DNA of 64,000 nucleotides from Bacillus sp. B15-48 (GCF_016879755.1 NZ_WOFU01000006.1:1-64000); one strand, 5' to 3'. Counted from the first letter of the stretch, positions 1 to 8,573 are shown. Numbers and translations are program-made. Notes: generated from the sequence alone by a model not told the origin.

Positions 1-511
1 TTTTACAACTTTTACATTCATATGCGTGTTCGTAGTATTGAACTTTCTTCATTTTTGCAGGGATAAATTCTGCTTCTTCTCGCACCATTGTACTGCCTAT
101 TTCAATCATTGGTCCCTGACAACAATCGCATTGCGTATTTTCTGGATGATGGTGAACTTCCTTTACCTCCACATCATCATTCAATGAATCATTTCGCTTT
201 TTCTTTTGAATCTTGCGTACAACAGTATATAAAATCGTCTGTTGGCTTTGTTCTTCTGTGTGCTCAGATTCGCTAAAAGACGGGTCATCATCAAATAATG
301 AACCTTGTCCATCGGGTACATTGTATTTCGATTTCTCCGTTTTTGATCCATATAATAGCTTAGTTAAATGGCGTACTTGGTCTGTTAACGCTTCAATCTG
401 TTTTGATAAATCCCTGTTTTGTTGATTCGACTGTGCCAATTGCTCTTCAAGCACTCGAATCAATTTCTCGTATTGATTTTCATTCGTAGAAGAAGCGCTC
501 GTCATACCCAT
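1..511 (-). CDS. tnpC: IS66 family transposase (TnpC), N-terminal part, cut by window edge
   Basis: DDE transposase subunit of an IS66 element; only the first 170 codons are inside the window. The start is ATG at 511-509, preceded directly by an in-frame TGA; a second ATG lies two codons on. The N-terminus has an acidic, Gln-rich coiled-coil-like stretch, then a LTKLLYGSKTEKSKY segment typical of IS66 transposases, and then a zinc-finger-like pair of Cys clusters (CDCC and CKSC) close to the window edge. The catalytic domain is outside the window, so intactness cannot be judged. It is the third gene of the minus-strand order TnpA, TnpB, TnpC. Confidence 0.85.
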   Translation of the reverse strand, partial: MGMTSASSTNENQYEKLIRVLEEQLAQSNQQNRDLSKQIEALTDQVRHLTKLLYGSKTEKSKYNVPDGQGSLFDDDPSFSESEHTEEQSQQTILYTVVRKIQKKKRNDSLNDDVEVKEVHHHPENTQCDCCQGPMIEIGSTMVREEAEFIPAKMKKVQYYEHAYECKSCK

Positions 512-582
512 TCACCACTTTTCGTTCATTCTCGTTCCTTTTATTATAACGAGATAGGACAGTGATATAAAGAAAAATAAAT

Positions 583-939
583 TTAAAAAATTCCCTTTTC
601 CGATGGTTGAATGGCCTTTGGCTGCTGGATTGCTAAACCTTCAAGTAGCCAGCGAAGCTGCTTCTGTGAAAGATTGCGCACCGCTTGTTCATCTTTAGGC
701 CATTGTAGTTTTCCATTATCCAAGCGTTTGTAAAGCATGGCAAAGCCATCACCATCAAAATAGAGACATTTATATCGGTCCTTCTTCCATCCAGCAAACA
801 AGAAGATAGAATCGCCATATGGGTCAAGTTCGAAAGAATCTTGAATCAGTGTGGCCAATCCATCAATGCCTTTTCGCATGTCCGTTTTTCCACAAATAAT
901 ATAGATATTTTTCACATCCGTATAATCATGTTTCACCAA
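583..939 (-). CDS. tnpB: IS66 family accessory protein TnpB (Orf2)
   Basis: A 118-residue protein with the IS66 Orf2 signature: a GKTDMRKGIDGL block near residue 17, FLFAGWKKDRYKCLYFDGDGF in the centre (shown here only as a landmark) and a YKRLDNGKLQWP block. This protein is required for IS66 transposition, although its biochemical role is not settled. The length is normal for the family and there is no internal stop. Its start overlaps the end of the upstream TnpA-like ORF by 7 bases, as expected for IS66 translational coupling. Confidence 0.9.
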   Translation of the reverse strand: MVKHDYTDVKNIYIICGKTDMRKGIDGLATLIQDSFELDPYGDSIFLFAGWKKDRYKCLYFDGDGFAMLYKRLDNGKLQWPKDEQAVRNLSQKQLRWLLEGLAIQQPKAIQPSEKGIF

Positions 940-1127
940 TGTTTCAACTCCCTCATGATTGTTTGGATGATATGCTCCTCTACACCGTTATAAAAGGAGA
1001 CCTCAGCATTTGCCGTTTTGATCATGCAACTGCTAGAGGAACGTGTTGCTTTAGGAGTCGGTGAGGGAGTACTTATATTTTCGCGATGAAGTGTAACGGG
1101 GACAATCGTTAATTTCTCTTGCGGCAT
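933..1127 (-). CDS. IS66 family accessory protein TnpA-like
   Basis: A 64-residue ORF in the TnpA position of the IS66 cassette. An AGGAGGTG ribosome binding site lies 9 bases before the ATG. The protein is short and carries a Ser/Thr/Pro-rich segment; its C-terminal part (AEVSFYNGVEEHIIQTIM) resembles the end of Gram-positive IS66 OrfA proteins. I do not see a clear helix-turn-helix, so the assignment rests mainly on gene order and overlap with tnpB. Confidence 0.6.
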   Translation of the reverse strand: MPQEKLTIVPVTLHRENISTPSPTPKATRSSSSCMIKTANAEVSFYNGVEEHIIQTIMRELKHW

Positions 1128-1151
1128 TAGAAAAGCACCTCCTTTTAAATT

Positions 1152-1163
1152 GATACTTGTATC
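1152..1163. repeat. Short palindrome upstream of the IS66 operon
   Basis: GATAC-TT-GTATC is a perfect 5-bp inverted repeat immediately upstream of the TnpA ribosome binding site. It could be an operator or part of the element end. I could not identify the IS66 terminal repeat or target duplication here. Confidence 0.3.
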
Positions 1164-1248
1164 ATATCAGGAGGCGCTGCATGAAAATATGCGTTGTTTG
1201 AATTCGGGCTTACTTTTCAAAAGATAAGAAAGCATATAATTTTGGGTC

Positions 1249-1273
1249 TACCACAGTCATTCGCGCTGTGGTA
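1249..1273. repeat. Inverted repeat just before the IS91-like ORF
   Basis: TACCACAG and CTGTGGTA form a perfect 8-bp stem with a 9-base loop, 11 bases before the probable ATG of the IS91-like transposase. IS91-type elements end in subterminal hairpins rather than inverted terminal repeats, so this may mark one end or serve as a control hairpin. That reading is inference. Confidence 0.4.
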
Positions 1274-1283
1274 TTTTCGTTTT

Positions 1284-2427
1284 ATGGAGACTAACATTTT
1301 ACGACAAATTTTTTTCGATAAACACCAACATTGGGAAGCTTTTAAAAGAAAACACGGTGCTAAAATCCGTCCCATTGTAGTCAAGGAGGTCGAGAAATTT
1401 CGTGATTGTGGGGACATTAAAAAGGGATTTAAGCTTTTTGTGTGTGAAGGCTGTCATGATGTTCGAAAAGTTCCATATCGGTGTAAAGGTCGTTTCTGCA
1501 CAACTTGTTCTGTTGGTGAAAGCGAAGAGTAGAGCCGTTTACTAAGTGAGGATGTTCTTCAAGTTAATCACCGTCATGTAATCTTTACGATTGATGAAGG
1601 ATTAAGAGATGTGTTTCTTCTTCATCGACATTTATTAAAAGATTTAATGGACGAAGCTGCAAGACTACTAATTGATTTTTTTAAGAAGAAAGCCAAAGTA
1701 ACTCCTGAAATTATTGCAGGATTACACACCTTTGGTTCTAAGATAAACTTCATATAAAGATAAAACTGATGGAAAAGAAAAAACTGAAACTGTAAGCGTG
1801 GAAGAATTTATTTCACGTTTAATTCGTCATATTCCTGATGAGCAATTTAAAACAATTCGTCATTATGGAATGTACTCAAGAAGATCAAAAAACTTGTGCA
1901 AAAAGATGTTGAGTACTTGGCAACAAAAGGTGAGAAAGTGGGTTGTCAAGGTGAAGAAAACCATACGTCGTCAGACGTGGCGTGAAAGAATAGTAGCAAG
2001 TGGTAAAAAAGATCCCCTCGTCTGTCCGAGGTGTGAGTGTTACTATGAATACAAGGGAGAGGTCTGCCTTGAAGATGGTAAGCTAGAGATAAAGGTAGCC
2101 TTGTGCCCAACGACAAGAGCTTATTTAGAAAGGGTGAATAACAATCTCACCAGCATCAAAAAACGCAAAAAAGGGAAGAAAAAGAAACCAATGTCTCAAA
2201 TCCCCTCCAAATACCTGTTAAGCAAACAGAGCGTCAGCTTTGTTTGTTTAGCGTGTCATGAGAAGGAGGACATTCCGTTGAATGTGGTCAGCGACTTTGA
2301 TTTAAGGGATGATGGAGATCCAACTACCCCGCCAATGTTTTCATGCGAGGAGTGTGGTGGACAGATGTACCCTGAATATTATAAAGGAGTACATGGTGTA
2401 GAGTACAAAATTTCGGATGTCCTCTAA
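1284..2427 (+). pseudogene. IS91-type rolling-circle transposase, inactivated
   Basis: Three pieces of one transposase remain. Bases 1284-1529 encode the N-terminal zinc-binding domain with CEGCHDVRKVPYRC and CTTC. An in-frame TAG at 1530-1532 then interrupts the chain, where the family usually has Trp (GESEE-stop-SRLL). The same frame continues to about 1750 and ends at HTFGSKINF. The sequence then jumps into another frame at 1753, at a point that in IS91 relatives lies beyond the HxHxH catalytic block. The region holding the metal-binding His motif is therefore deleted. The last piece (1753-2427) has the RHYGMYSRR motif and a Cys-rich tail with CPRC, CLAC and CEEC pairs. The gene is certainly dead; a trans-acting relative elsewhere is possible. 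Confidence 0.85.
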
Positions 2428-2437
2428 CCAAAAAAGG

Positions 2438-2462
2438 ACCGGGCGGTTTTTGCCCGGTTTTT
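2438..2462 (+). terminator. Rho-independent terminator after the IS91 remnant
   Basis: A 7-bp GC-rich stem (ACCGGGC / GCCCGGT) with a 7-base loop is followed by a T run. Confidence 0.85.
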
Positions 2463-2711
2463 CTTATTCCATTTTTCATCGCAGGTTAACGGGCCGTAAT
2501 ACTCCATTTCAAGATTTCGAGTGAAGGAGTAAAGATAAGTGGGGGATAAACGCCGATGTCATCAAGATAATTTTCCAATAAATTAACAATTTATGATTTT
2601 ATAGAATACCATTAAAGATTGATTAGCATGAAAAATATTGCTTATTTATCGTTCTTTTATCATTTCTAAGTTAAAATGGTAAAAAAACGCTTTTAGAAAG
2701 GCGGGGGAAAA

Positions 2712-3485
2712 ATGTGTTTAATTCTCTTTGCTTATAAGTTGCATCCAACATATCCTCTCATTGTTGCTGCAAATCGTGATGAATTCTATCGACGACCAAC
2801 GGCTCCTGCTAATTATTGGGACGATGAGCCGAGCATTATAGCAGGGCGTGATTTAGAAAAAATGGGTACATGGATGGGGATAACAACTTCAGCACGTTTT
2901 GCTGCGTTAACAAATTATCGAGATCCAAATGAAAACACCGTAGGAAAGCATACACGAGGAAATTTAGTCGCTGACTTTTTAAAAGGCAATGCCAATCCTG
3001 AAGAGTATCTACATACTGTTGCTGAAAGTAGAAACATGTATCCTGGTTATAATTTATTGGTCGGAGATGTCAAAGGACTGTTTTATTATTCAAATGTCAG
3101 TAATGAAGTTACAGCGATTCAGCCTGGAGTTTATGGGCTTAGCAACCATTTGTTAAATACGAATTGGCCCAAGGTTCAAATTGGAAAGAACGGACTCGAC
3201 GAAATTGTGAAAGGGAATATACAAAATCACCTAAATGATGAAAAGATGATAGAGCAGCTATTTGAACTCTTGTTGAATGCTGAGTCTGCTTTAGACGAAT
3301 TACTGCCTAAAACTGGCGTTAGCCTGGAAATGGAAAGAATTCTCTCGCCATTATTTATTAAAAGTGAAGGCTATGGCACGAGAAGTTCAACGGTTTTATT
3401 AATGGGGAGCGAGCATGTTCAATACGTAGAAAGAATCTATGATGCAGAAAAAGGAGAGGAACGGAGCTATTCATTTCCTTTGTGA
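2712..3485 (+). CDS. NRDE family protein (TANGO2 homologue)
   Basis: A 257-residue protein starting MCLILFAY with the AANRDEFYRRP motif at residues 20-30 that names the NRDE family (eukaryotic TANGO2). The N-terminal Cys2 suggests an Ntn-hydrolase-like fold in which the initiator Met is removed, but the substrate of the bacterial proteins is not established. The length matches the family. A GGCGGGGG ribosome binding site precedes the ATG. It is a single-gene unit between the IS remnant terminator and a convergent terminator. Confidence 0.85.
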   Translation: MCLILFAYKLHPTYPLIVAANRDEFYRRPTAPANYWDDEPSIIAGRDLEKMGTWMGITTSARFAALTNYRDPNENTVGKHTRGNLVADFLKGNANPEEYLHTVAESRNMYPGYNLLVGDVKGLFYYSNVSNEVTAIQPGVYGLSNHLLNTNWPKVQIGKNGLDEIVKGNIQNHLNDEKMIEQLFELLLNAESALDELLPKTGVSLEMERILSPLFIKSEGYGTRSSTVLLMGSEHVQYVERIYDAEKGEERSYSFPL

Positions 3486-3510
3486 GTTATCAAAGACCCC
3501 TTGCAGGAAA

Positions 3511-3537
3511 AAAAAAGAACAGCTGTTTCAGCTGTTC
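3511..3537 (-). terminator. Terminator, minus strand (also a hairpin for the plus strand)
   Basis: A perfect 9-bp stem GAACAGCTG/CAGCTGTTC with a TTT loop at 3517-3537. The A run on its left side gives a U run on minus-strand RNA, so it mainly serves the nitronate monooxygenase gene. A second hairpin (GGACAAG/CTTGTCC, 3546-3566) lies between it and that gene. Confidence 0.8.
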
Positions 3538-3571
3538 TTCCTAAGGGACAAGGAAAGAACTTGTCCTTTGC

Positions 3572-4543
3572 TTAAATCGTTTTTACTTGTCGAGATTGGA
3601 TGGCTTCGGCATATTCGGCAGCAAGGTTTTTGATGATCGTTTGCACCGGTAAAATATCCTTTATTTCACCGACACGTGAACCTGCAAAAAGGAGTCCATT
3701 ATCGATATCGCCATTCATCGTTGTAAATAAAGAATCAAGTGTACAAAATTTGTAAGAGCAATTTTTAAGGCAATTTTGACAGCTTTTAATTCGTAATTTA
3801 TCTGTATTCAAGACCAAATCCGAAAAATGATTTGTAATCACTCTTCCTTCTAATCCGACAGTCGTCTTCAAGAGGAACGTTTCTTCTGTTTCAACGTATT
3901 TCTGTTTAAATACGAGCGGAGCATCGCACTCTTCACTTGCCACGAATCTTGTCCCCATTTGCACGCCCGCGGCTCCTAAATCCATTGCCTTCACAACATC
4001 TTCACCAGTCAAGATCCCACCAGCTGCCAAAACTGGGATGTTAACGGCTTCGACTACTTCCGGAAGAATGTCGAACACATTGCGGTCTGTTCCTAAATGA
4101 CCTCCCGCGTCAACTCCTTCAACGACAACAGCAGCAGCACCGAGTCGTTCGGAGATTCTGGCAAGTTTTGCTGAGGACACAATTGAGAGGACAGGAATTC
4201 CTGCTTGTTTTCCCCACGCATACATATCTCTTGAAATTCCAGCACCAGAAATAATAAAATCTACCTTTTCTTCAAGTGCTGCTTTCATTTTATCTGCAAA
4301 GTCATTCATGGCAAACAATACATTTACGCCAATATAACCAGAATCTTTTACTTGTTTCTTAGCTTCCCTTATATGATTACGCATTTCGGAAACGGTAATC
4401 CCAGTTCCTGAAATAGTTCCTATTCCACCAGCATTAGCAACAGCAGAGGCAAGTTTACTTAGTGAGATTCCAACGCCCATTCCACCTTGCATGATCGGGA
4501 ACTTTGGAACCATATGGCCAATTTTGAGTTGTGGAAAATTCAT
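3572..4543 (-). CDS. Nitronate monooxygenase / 2-nitropropane dioxygenase family flavoprotein
   Basis: A 323-residue FMN-dependent TIM-barrel enzyme. FPIMQGGMG at the N-terminus is the family's FMN-site loop; DAGGHLG near residue 149 carries the His expected to act as catalytic base; AAGGILTGEDV and GAAGVQMGTRF form the phosphate-binding strands. The C-terminal CQNCLKNC motif is characteristic of the Firmicutes subgroup that is often annotated as NMO or FabK-like. The likely reaction is oxidation of nitronates such as propionate-3-nitronate. FabK (enoyl-ACP reductase) is an alternative, but there are no fatty-acid genes nearby. A GAGGG ribosome binding site precedes the ATG. Confidence 0.85.
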   Translation of the reverse strand: MNFPQLKIGHMVPKFPIMQGGMGVGISLSKLASAVANAGGIGTISGTGITVSEMRNHIREAKKQVKDSGYIGVNVLFAMNDFADKMKAALEEKVDFIISGAGISRDMYAWGKQAGIPVLSIVSSAKLARISERLGAAAVVVEGVDAGGHLGTDRNVFDILPEVVEAVNIPVLAAGGILTGEDVVKAMDLGAAGVQMGTRFVASEECDAPLVFKQKYVETEETFLLKTTVGLEGRVITNHFSDLVLNTDKLRIKSCQNCLKNCSYKFCTLDSLFTTMNGDIDNGLLFAGSRVGEIKDILPVQTIIKNLAAEYAEAIQSRQVKTI

Positions 4544-4666
4544 TTTTAACCCTCGTTTCTCGAAGTATAGATGGTTATCCTTTTGAATTGTAACATTCCT
4601 GAGTGAAAAAATATGTGACTTTTGTCACTAGGTAATAAAAGTTGCTATTATTAATTGGAGTTAAAA

Positions 4667-4691
4667 TAAAAACGCGAGGGAAATTCCTCGC
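4667..4691 (-). terminator. Terminator of the aldo/keto reductase gene
   Basis: GCGAGG/CCTCGC stem with a 6-base loop, followed on the minus strand by a U run. Confidence 0.75.
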
Positions 4692-4694
4692 TAG

Positions 4695-5525
4695 TTAAAA
4701 GTCAAAGTTATCTGGGTCTGGCCCAGTCCGTTCGTTTTTATTTAATTGATCAATTTTTTTCATATCTTCCGCTAAAAGTTCAAAATTAAATACATTTGAA
4801 TTTTCGATAAGTCGATGTTCTTTTACCGATTTCGGGATTGTTACCACTTCATGTTGCAAATCCCAACGAAGAATAATTTGCGCTGGTGTTTTCTTATATT
4901 TTTCTGCAAGTTCGACAATCGTCGGGTCATCTTGAAGTCTTCCTCTTTTTAATGGCGCCCACGCTTCTAGTTGGATGTTTTCTTGTTTGCAATAAGCAAG
5001 CAGTTCCTTTTGAGTTAAACTCGGGTGAAATTCGACTTGATTGACCATTGGTTTCACTTCAGCCGTTCGGATTAGATCTTTGAGATGGTGGATTTGAAAA
5101 TTGCAAACACCAATCGCACGTATACGTCCGTCTCGATAAAGTTTTTCAAGTGCTTTCCATGTCTCTTTGTATTTCTGAGCAACAGGCCAATGAATGAGAT
5201 AGAGATCAAGATAGTCAAGGCCGAGCTTTTTAATGCTCGTTTCGAATGCATGAATGGTTGCGTCATATCCCTGTTCTGTGTTCCAAACTTTTGTCGTAAT
5301 GAACAACTCTTCCCTAGGAACCCCAGCTTCTTTGATGGCGATTCCTACTCCTTCTTCATTGTCATAGAAGGAAGCTGTGTCGATGCTTCTGTAGCCATGC
5401 TTAATAGCCGTTTTTACAGCATGGATCACTTCTTTCCCATCTTGAGCCTTGTAAACGCCAAGTCCAAGCCAAGGCATTTTAACTCCGTTATGTAATGTCG
5501 TTGTATCTTGAAGATTTTTTGGCAT
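4695..5525 (-). CDS. Aldo/keto reductase
   Basis: A 276-residue NADPH-dependent oxidoreductase of the AKR5 type, similar to Bacillus YtbE/YvgN. The catalytic tetrad is visible: Asp49 and Tyr54 (SIDTASFYDN), Lys79 (FITTKVWN) and His112 (LYLIHWPV). The IPKSVKEHR loop near the C-terminus binds NADP phosphate. I chose the ATG at 5525 because GGAGGG lies 9 bases upstream; the open frame extends 27 codons further without a second good site. It probably reduces small aldehydes or methylglyoxal; the physiological substrate is unknown. It is monocistronic. Confidence 0.92.
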   Translation of the reverse strand: MPKNLQDTTTLHNGVKMPWLGLGVYKAQDGKEVIHAVKTAIKHGYRSIDTASFYDNEEGVGIAIKEAGVPREELFITTKVWNTEQGYDATIHAFETSIKKLGLDYLDLYLIHWPVAQKYKETWKALEKLYRDGRIRAIGVCNFQIHHLKDLIRTAEVKPMVNQVEFHPSLTQKELLAYCKQENIQLEAWAPLKRGRLQDDPTIVELAEKYKKTPAQIILRWDLQHEVVTIPKSVKEHRLIENSNVFNFELLAEDMKKIDQLNKNERTGPDPDNFDF

Positions 5526-5822
5526 CTGAAAACCCTCCAATAAATGTATATAAATATATCTTCTCATATATTTATTGAAAGAAAAAGAAAGACAATGAAA
5601 TCTCACAAATATGTTGGAAAGTTCACAAAATGGCTAGTCGATATGGATTGAGCTGAGTTAAGCAATATGGCTATTTAAAGAATGACTTGAATGAAAGCGC
5701 TTTTCTCGTTTGACAAACTTTTGTCTAAATATGTGACTAATAAATGAAAAGTTGAGTAAATACCCCCGTTTAATGGAAAAGCTTACTATAATGAGATTGT
5801 AATGAATAGGGAGGGAACAAAA
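5526..5822. promoter_or_regulatory. Intergenic region with a cre-like palindrome
   Basis: About 300 bases between divergent genes. TGAAAGCGCTTTTC at 5692-5705 matches 12 of 14 positions of the CcpA cre consensus, and TTGACA at 5710-5715 could be a -35 box without a convincing -10. No other gene was seen. The target of any control is undecided. Confidence 0.3.
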
Positions 5823-6143
5823 GTGAATATTACAACCATTATTGAGCTGGAGAACAGGGAAGTAGAGAACTTGACGGGGGCAAAACTCGTTTTTACTCAG
5901 GAAAAGGTTGACCCAAATATTGTCGAGCTATGCGTGGATTGCTTCAAACAAGAAGGAAGTGATGAATGTATCGACACAGAAATTGCGATGCAGACCGTTT
6001 TTGAGAAGTTAAAAGCAAAAGGAGTTATTCCAGAGGAGGTTCAAGATTTTTCCTTTGAAATGCCCTCATGTGAAAGGTTAAAAACAGCTGAGTACAATGA
6101 AACATATAAGCCGCAAAAAGTCGTCTTGACTTATTCTACATAA
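5823..6143 (+). CDS. Hypothetical protein, acidic, about 106 residues
   Basis: I do not recognise this family. The likely start is GTG at 5823, 8 bases after GGGAGG; an upstream ATG at 5802 would place that ribosome binding site inside the gene. The product is a small acidic cytosolic-looking protein with three Cys residues (ELCVDCF, SDECID, MPSCER) and no membrane segment or signal peptide. It is followed by its own terminator and is monocistronic. Confidence 0.6.
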   Translation: MNITTIIELENREVENLTGAKLVFTQEKVDPNIVELCVDCFKQEGSDECIDTEIAMQTVFEKLKAKGVIPEEVQDFSFEMPSCERLKTAEYNETYKPQKVVLTYST

Positions 6144-6162
6144 TAATAAATTTCCCGCCTTC

Positions 6163-6197
6163 AACGCTGTCCAAGTTAATTGAACAGCGTTTTTTTA
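6163..6197 (+). terminator. Rho-independent terminator
   Basis: AACGCTGT/ACAGCGTT stem with a 13-base loop and a T7 tail. It overlaps the end of the convergent HAD gene. Confidence 0.75.
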
Positions 6198-6731
6198 TTG
6201 TTTTCGATGATCCAATAAATTTAATATAGCGGGAACTGCTGCTTGCAAGTTAGGCGCTTTACGGTCAGCTGCTGTTTCTTCTTCTCCAATAAACACTGTT
6301 TTACAACCTGCCTTTTTTCCAGCTTCAATATCACGTTCATGATCTCCGACCATTACACTTTCTGGAAGCGATAACTCGTATCGGTTTGCGAGATCAATGA
6401 GCATTCCTGCATTTGGTTTTCTACACTCACAACCTGCTTTCGGTTTATGCGGGCAGTAAGCAAATTCTTTAATAACCCCACCATGCTCTTGAACTAATTG
6501 ATTTAAATAAGTGTGGATCTTTTGTAAGTTTTTCTCCTTTAAAAAGCCTAGACCGACTCCACCTTGGTTTGTGACAACGAAAATGTCATACCCAGCTTTG
6601 CTAAGATCAGCAACTGCTTCTGCTGCTCCTTCGAGTAAATAAAGGTCTTTCGGCTCGTTTACGAACTTCACTCGCGAAGTTAATACTTCGTTCAAAACTC
6701 CATCACGATCAAGAAAAATGGCTTTCTTCAA
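6195..6731 (-). CDS. HAD-IIIA phosphatase, GmhB-like
   Basis: A 178-residue HAD phosphatase. Motif I is FLDRDGVLN (nucleophile Asp8), motif II is VVTNQGG, and VGDHERDIEAG is motif IV. The CPHKPKAGCECRKP segment carries the Cys/His set that binds structural zinc in D,D-heptose-1,7-bisphosphate 7-phosphatases. The start is TTG at 6731, 6 bases after GGGAGGGG. No other heptose genes are in the window, so the true substrate in this Gram-positive is open; histidinol-phosphatase-type activity is the main alternative. Confidence 0.85.
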   Translation of the reverse strand: MKKAIFLDRDGVLNEVLTSRVKFVNEPKDLYLLEGAAEAVADLSKAGYDIFVVTNQGGVGLGFLKEKNLQKIHTYLNQLVQEHGGVIKEFAYCPHKPKAGCECRKPNAGMLIDLANRYELSLPESVMVGDHERDIEAGKKAGCKTVFIGEEETAADRKAPNLQAAVPAILNLLDHRKQ

Positions 6732-7127
6732 GTTTATCCCCTCCCATATTCGTATGTTAAAGCAAATTCATTTTGTTTTGTTAGTGTTATTCAGAATTAG
6801 AAATAATATTTGTCTTGTAACTCCTCTATATAAAATGTAATGAAAATGCCCACTTTTTGAAAATAGTTTGCTTCGTGTTTAGGACAAATTTCAGGAGGGA
6901 AATGGTTACTACACAGGCGATAAGCCGTTTATATAAATTTAGGCGATTGTGACGCGGCAATCGCCTTTGCTTTTACATATTGTGTTTTTTAGTGGAAATA
7001 ATAACCAACGAAAAAAAAGAGTAAAAAAATCTTTTCTTAAGCATACTTTTTATAAGGGGACATTCCCTGGTGGGTCATATGAACCACAATGGACTGCATA
7101 TACTTTATGTCAAAAGGAGGACCAAGG
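6732..7127. other. 396-base region without a clear gene, with an orphan terminator
   Basis: The region between the divergent HAD and GlsB genes has AGGAGGG at 6893-6899 just before an ATG that opens only 16 codons, and a terminator-like hairpin (AGGCGATTG/CAATCGCCT, 6941-6966, then T-rich). Since no plus-strand gene precedes it, a short untranslated or leader RNA is possible. I saw no convincing promoter. Confidence 0.35.
6941..6973 (+). terminator. Orphan terminator-like hairpin
   Basis: A 9-bp perfect stem with an 8-base loop, followed by TTGCTTTT. There is no annotated plus-strand gene upstream for 800 bases. Confidence 0.5.
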
Positions 7128-7388
7128 ATGTTTGGTTTTTTATGGTCATTAATAATTGGTGGAATCATCGGGTGGTTAGCCGGAATGATTTTAGGTAAAG
7201 ATGTACCTGGAGGTGTATTTGGCAATATTATTGCAGGTTTTATCGGTGCCTGGCTAGGGCATGCGTTTTTCGGAACATGGGGACCAGTTGTTGCTAATTT
7301 CGCGATTATTCCTGCGTTGATTGGCGCGATTGCACTTGTATTTATTGCGAGCTTTGTGATGAGAAGTATGAGAAAATCGACAGACTAA
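7128..7388 (+). CDS. GlsB/YeaQ/YmgE family stress-response membrane protein
   Basis: An 86-residue, three-helix membrane protein of the transglycosylase-associated family. The Gly-rich first helix (LIIGGIIGWLAGMILG) and the second helix (GNIIAGFIGAWLG) are diagnostic; a third hydrophobic helix spans about residues 55-75, and the tail is basic (MRSMRKS). The start at 7128 has AAAGGAGGACC directly upstream; the longer frame from 7089 has no site. In other Firmicutes these proteins are tied to general or envelope stress, but the molecular role is unknown. Confidence 0.85.
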   Translation: MFGFLWSLIIGGIIGWLAGMILGKDVPGGVFGNIIAGFIGAWLGHAFFGTWGPVVANFAIIPALIGAIALVFIASFVMRSMRKSTD

Positions 7389-7423
7389 ATATTTTCAGGA
7401 AATATCCCCATAAATGGTAATAA

Positions 7424-7461
7424 AAAATAAAATCCTTCCATAGTGGGAGGATTTTATTTTT
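7424..7461. terminator. Bidirectional terminator between convergent genes
   Basis: AAAATCCTTCC/GGGAGGATTTT with flanking A and T runs gives a U-tailed hairpin on both strands. Confidence 0.85.
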
Positions 7462-8379
7462 TTAATAAGAGGAAGGGTCAATATTTTTAAATATAGCCGG
7501 TCTGTCAATAAACGGAGCATAACAGCTTATGAACTCTTCTGTGAATGGGTGAGTAAACTCTAATTTAATCGCATGGAGTGCTTGACGTGAATAGATGTTG
7601 CTCCCGCCATATAGTGAATCTCCTACTAAAGGATGACCGATATCACTAAAATGAACCCTAATTTGATGTGTTCGCCCTGTATCGAGATGACATTGAATTA
7701 ATGTGTTATTTTCGTTCCTGTCGGATTTTAACACTTTAAAATGGGTAATCGCTGTTTGGCCTGTAGGCGAAACACGACGACGTACAGGGTGATGTCTGTC
7801 GCTTCCAATCGGTTTGTTAATCGTTCCATGCTTCTTATGAAGGAGCCCTTCGACAATCGCTAAATATGTCCGTTTTATTTCTCGCTTTTCTAACATTCTG
7901 TCCAGCATTGCTCCTGCTAAAGCCGTTTTAGCAAACAAAACAGCACCAGTAGTGTCACGGTCGAGTCTATGAATGTGCCGAGGCTTTAATTTTATGCCAT
8001 TTGCTTGAAGGTGAAAGGCAACTGCATTTGCTAGTGTGTTTGTGTCTGTTGGCTCATTAGGATGGGTATCCATGCCCGCTGGTTTGTTTAAAACGAGAAG
8101 ATGTTCATCTTCATACAAAATCTCAATATCGTGGTAAGTAGGGATTACCCCGTACGCTTCAGGTGTGAACAATTCGATTTGGAGTTTCACTCCAGAAATT
8201 AACTTCTTATGCCAATCGGGTAGTGCTCCATTTAGTAAAACTTTTTTTTCCATTTTAAATTGATGAAGCATTTTTTTAGGTACTTTCCAACTTGTTCTTA
8301 ATAAATCATCAAGGGTAAAGGTTGTCCACTTTTCTGGTATGATGATTTCGAACCAATTCCCTTTTTGCACTGTTTTCAC
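7462..8379 (-). CDS. RluA family pseudouridine synthase (YhcT-like)
   Basis: An RNA pseudouridine synthase of about 305 residues. An S4-like N-terminal region (residues 15-85) precedes the catalytic domain, which has the RHIHRLDRDTTG motif with the catalytic Asp, and GRTHQIRVH. I prefer GTG at 8379, preceded by AGGGA at 6-7 bases, over the upstream ATG at 8454, which would add 25 Cys/Lys-rich residues. Neighbouring YhcU-like and PgcA genes match the B. subtilis yhc order, supporting YhcT. The rRNA target is not known from sequence. Confidence 0.88.
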   Translation of the reverse strand: MKTVQKGNWFEIIIPEKWTTFTLDDLLRTSWKVPKKMLHQFKMEKKVLLNGALPDWHKKLISGVKLQIELFTPEAYGVIPTYHDIEILYEDEHLLVLNKPAGMDTHPNEPTDTNTLANAVAFHLQANGIKLKPRHIHRLDRDTTGAVLFAKTALAGAMLDRMLEKREIKRTYLAIVEGLLHKKHGTINKPIGSDRHHPVRRRVSPTGQTAITHFKVLKSDRNENNTLIQCHLDTGRTHQIRVHFSDIGHPLVGDSLYGGSNIYSRQALHAIKLEFTHPFTEEFISCYAPFIDRPAIFKNIDPSSY

Positions 8380-8573
8380 TTTATCTTTCCCTTCGATTAA
8401 ATTCGCTGTCTTTAAGCAGTGTTTCTTCCTATACAAATGACAGAAATAAATCACTTTGTCAACCTTTACTCGATTCCCCTCATGGTCATAATTACCACAT
8501 TTTTTCCTGTTTATCTATGTTATTCTTAATGTATCTGAGTAGAGAAAAAGTGTAGTAAAAGGTGGGTTCATCA

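Noticed and set aside
1194-1283. N-terminal extension of the IS91-like protein
   Set aside because: It covers the hairpin at 1249-1273 and does not resemble transposase sequence; the family-like start is METNILRQIFF at 1284.
3572-4543. FabK-type enoyl-ACP reductase
   Set aside because: The GGH block and the CQNCLKNC tail fit nitronate monooxygenase-like proteins, and no fatty-acid synthesis genes are adjacent.
5692-5705. A confirmed CcpA cre site
   Set aside because: Only 12 of 14 positions match and no properly spaced promoter was found; it is listed as low-confidence only.
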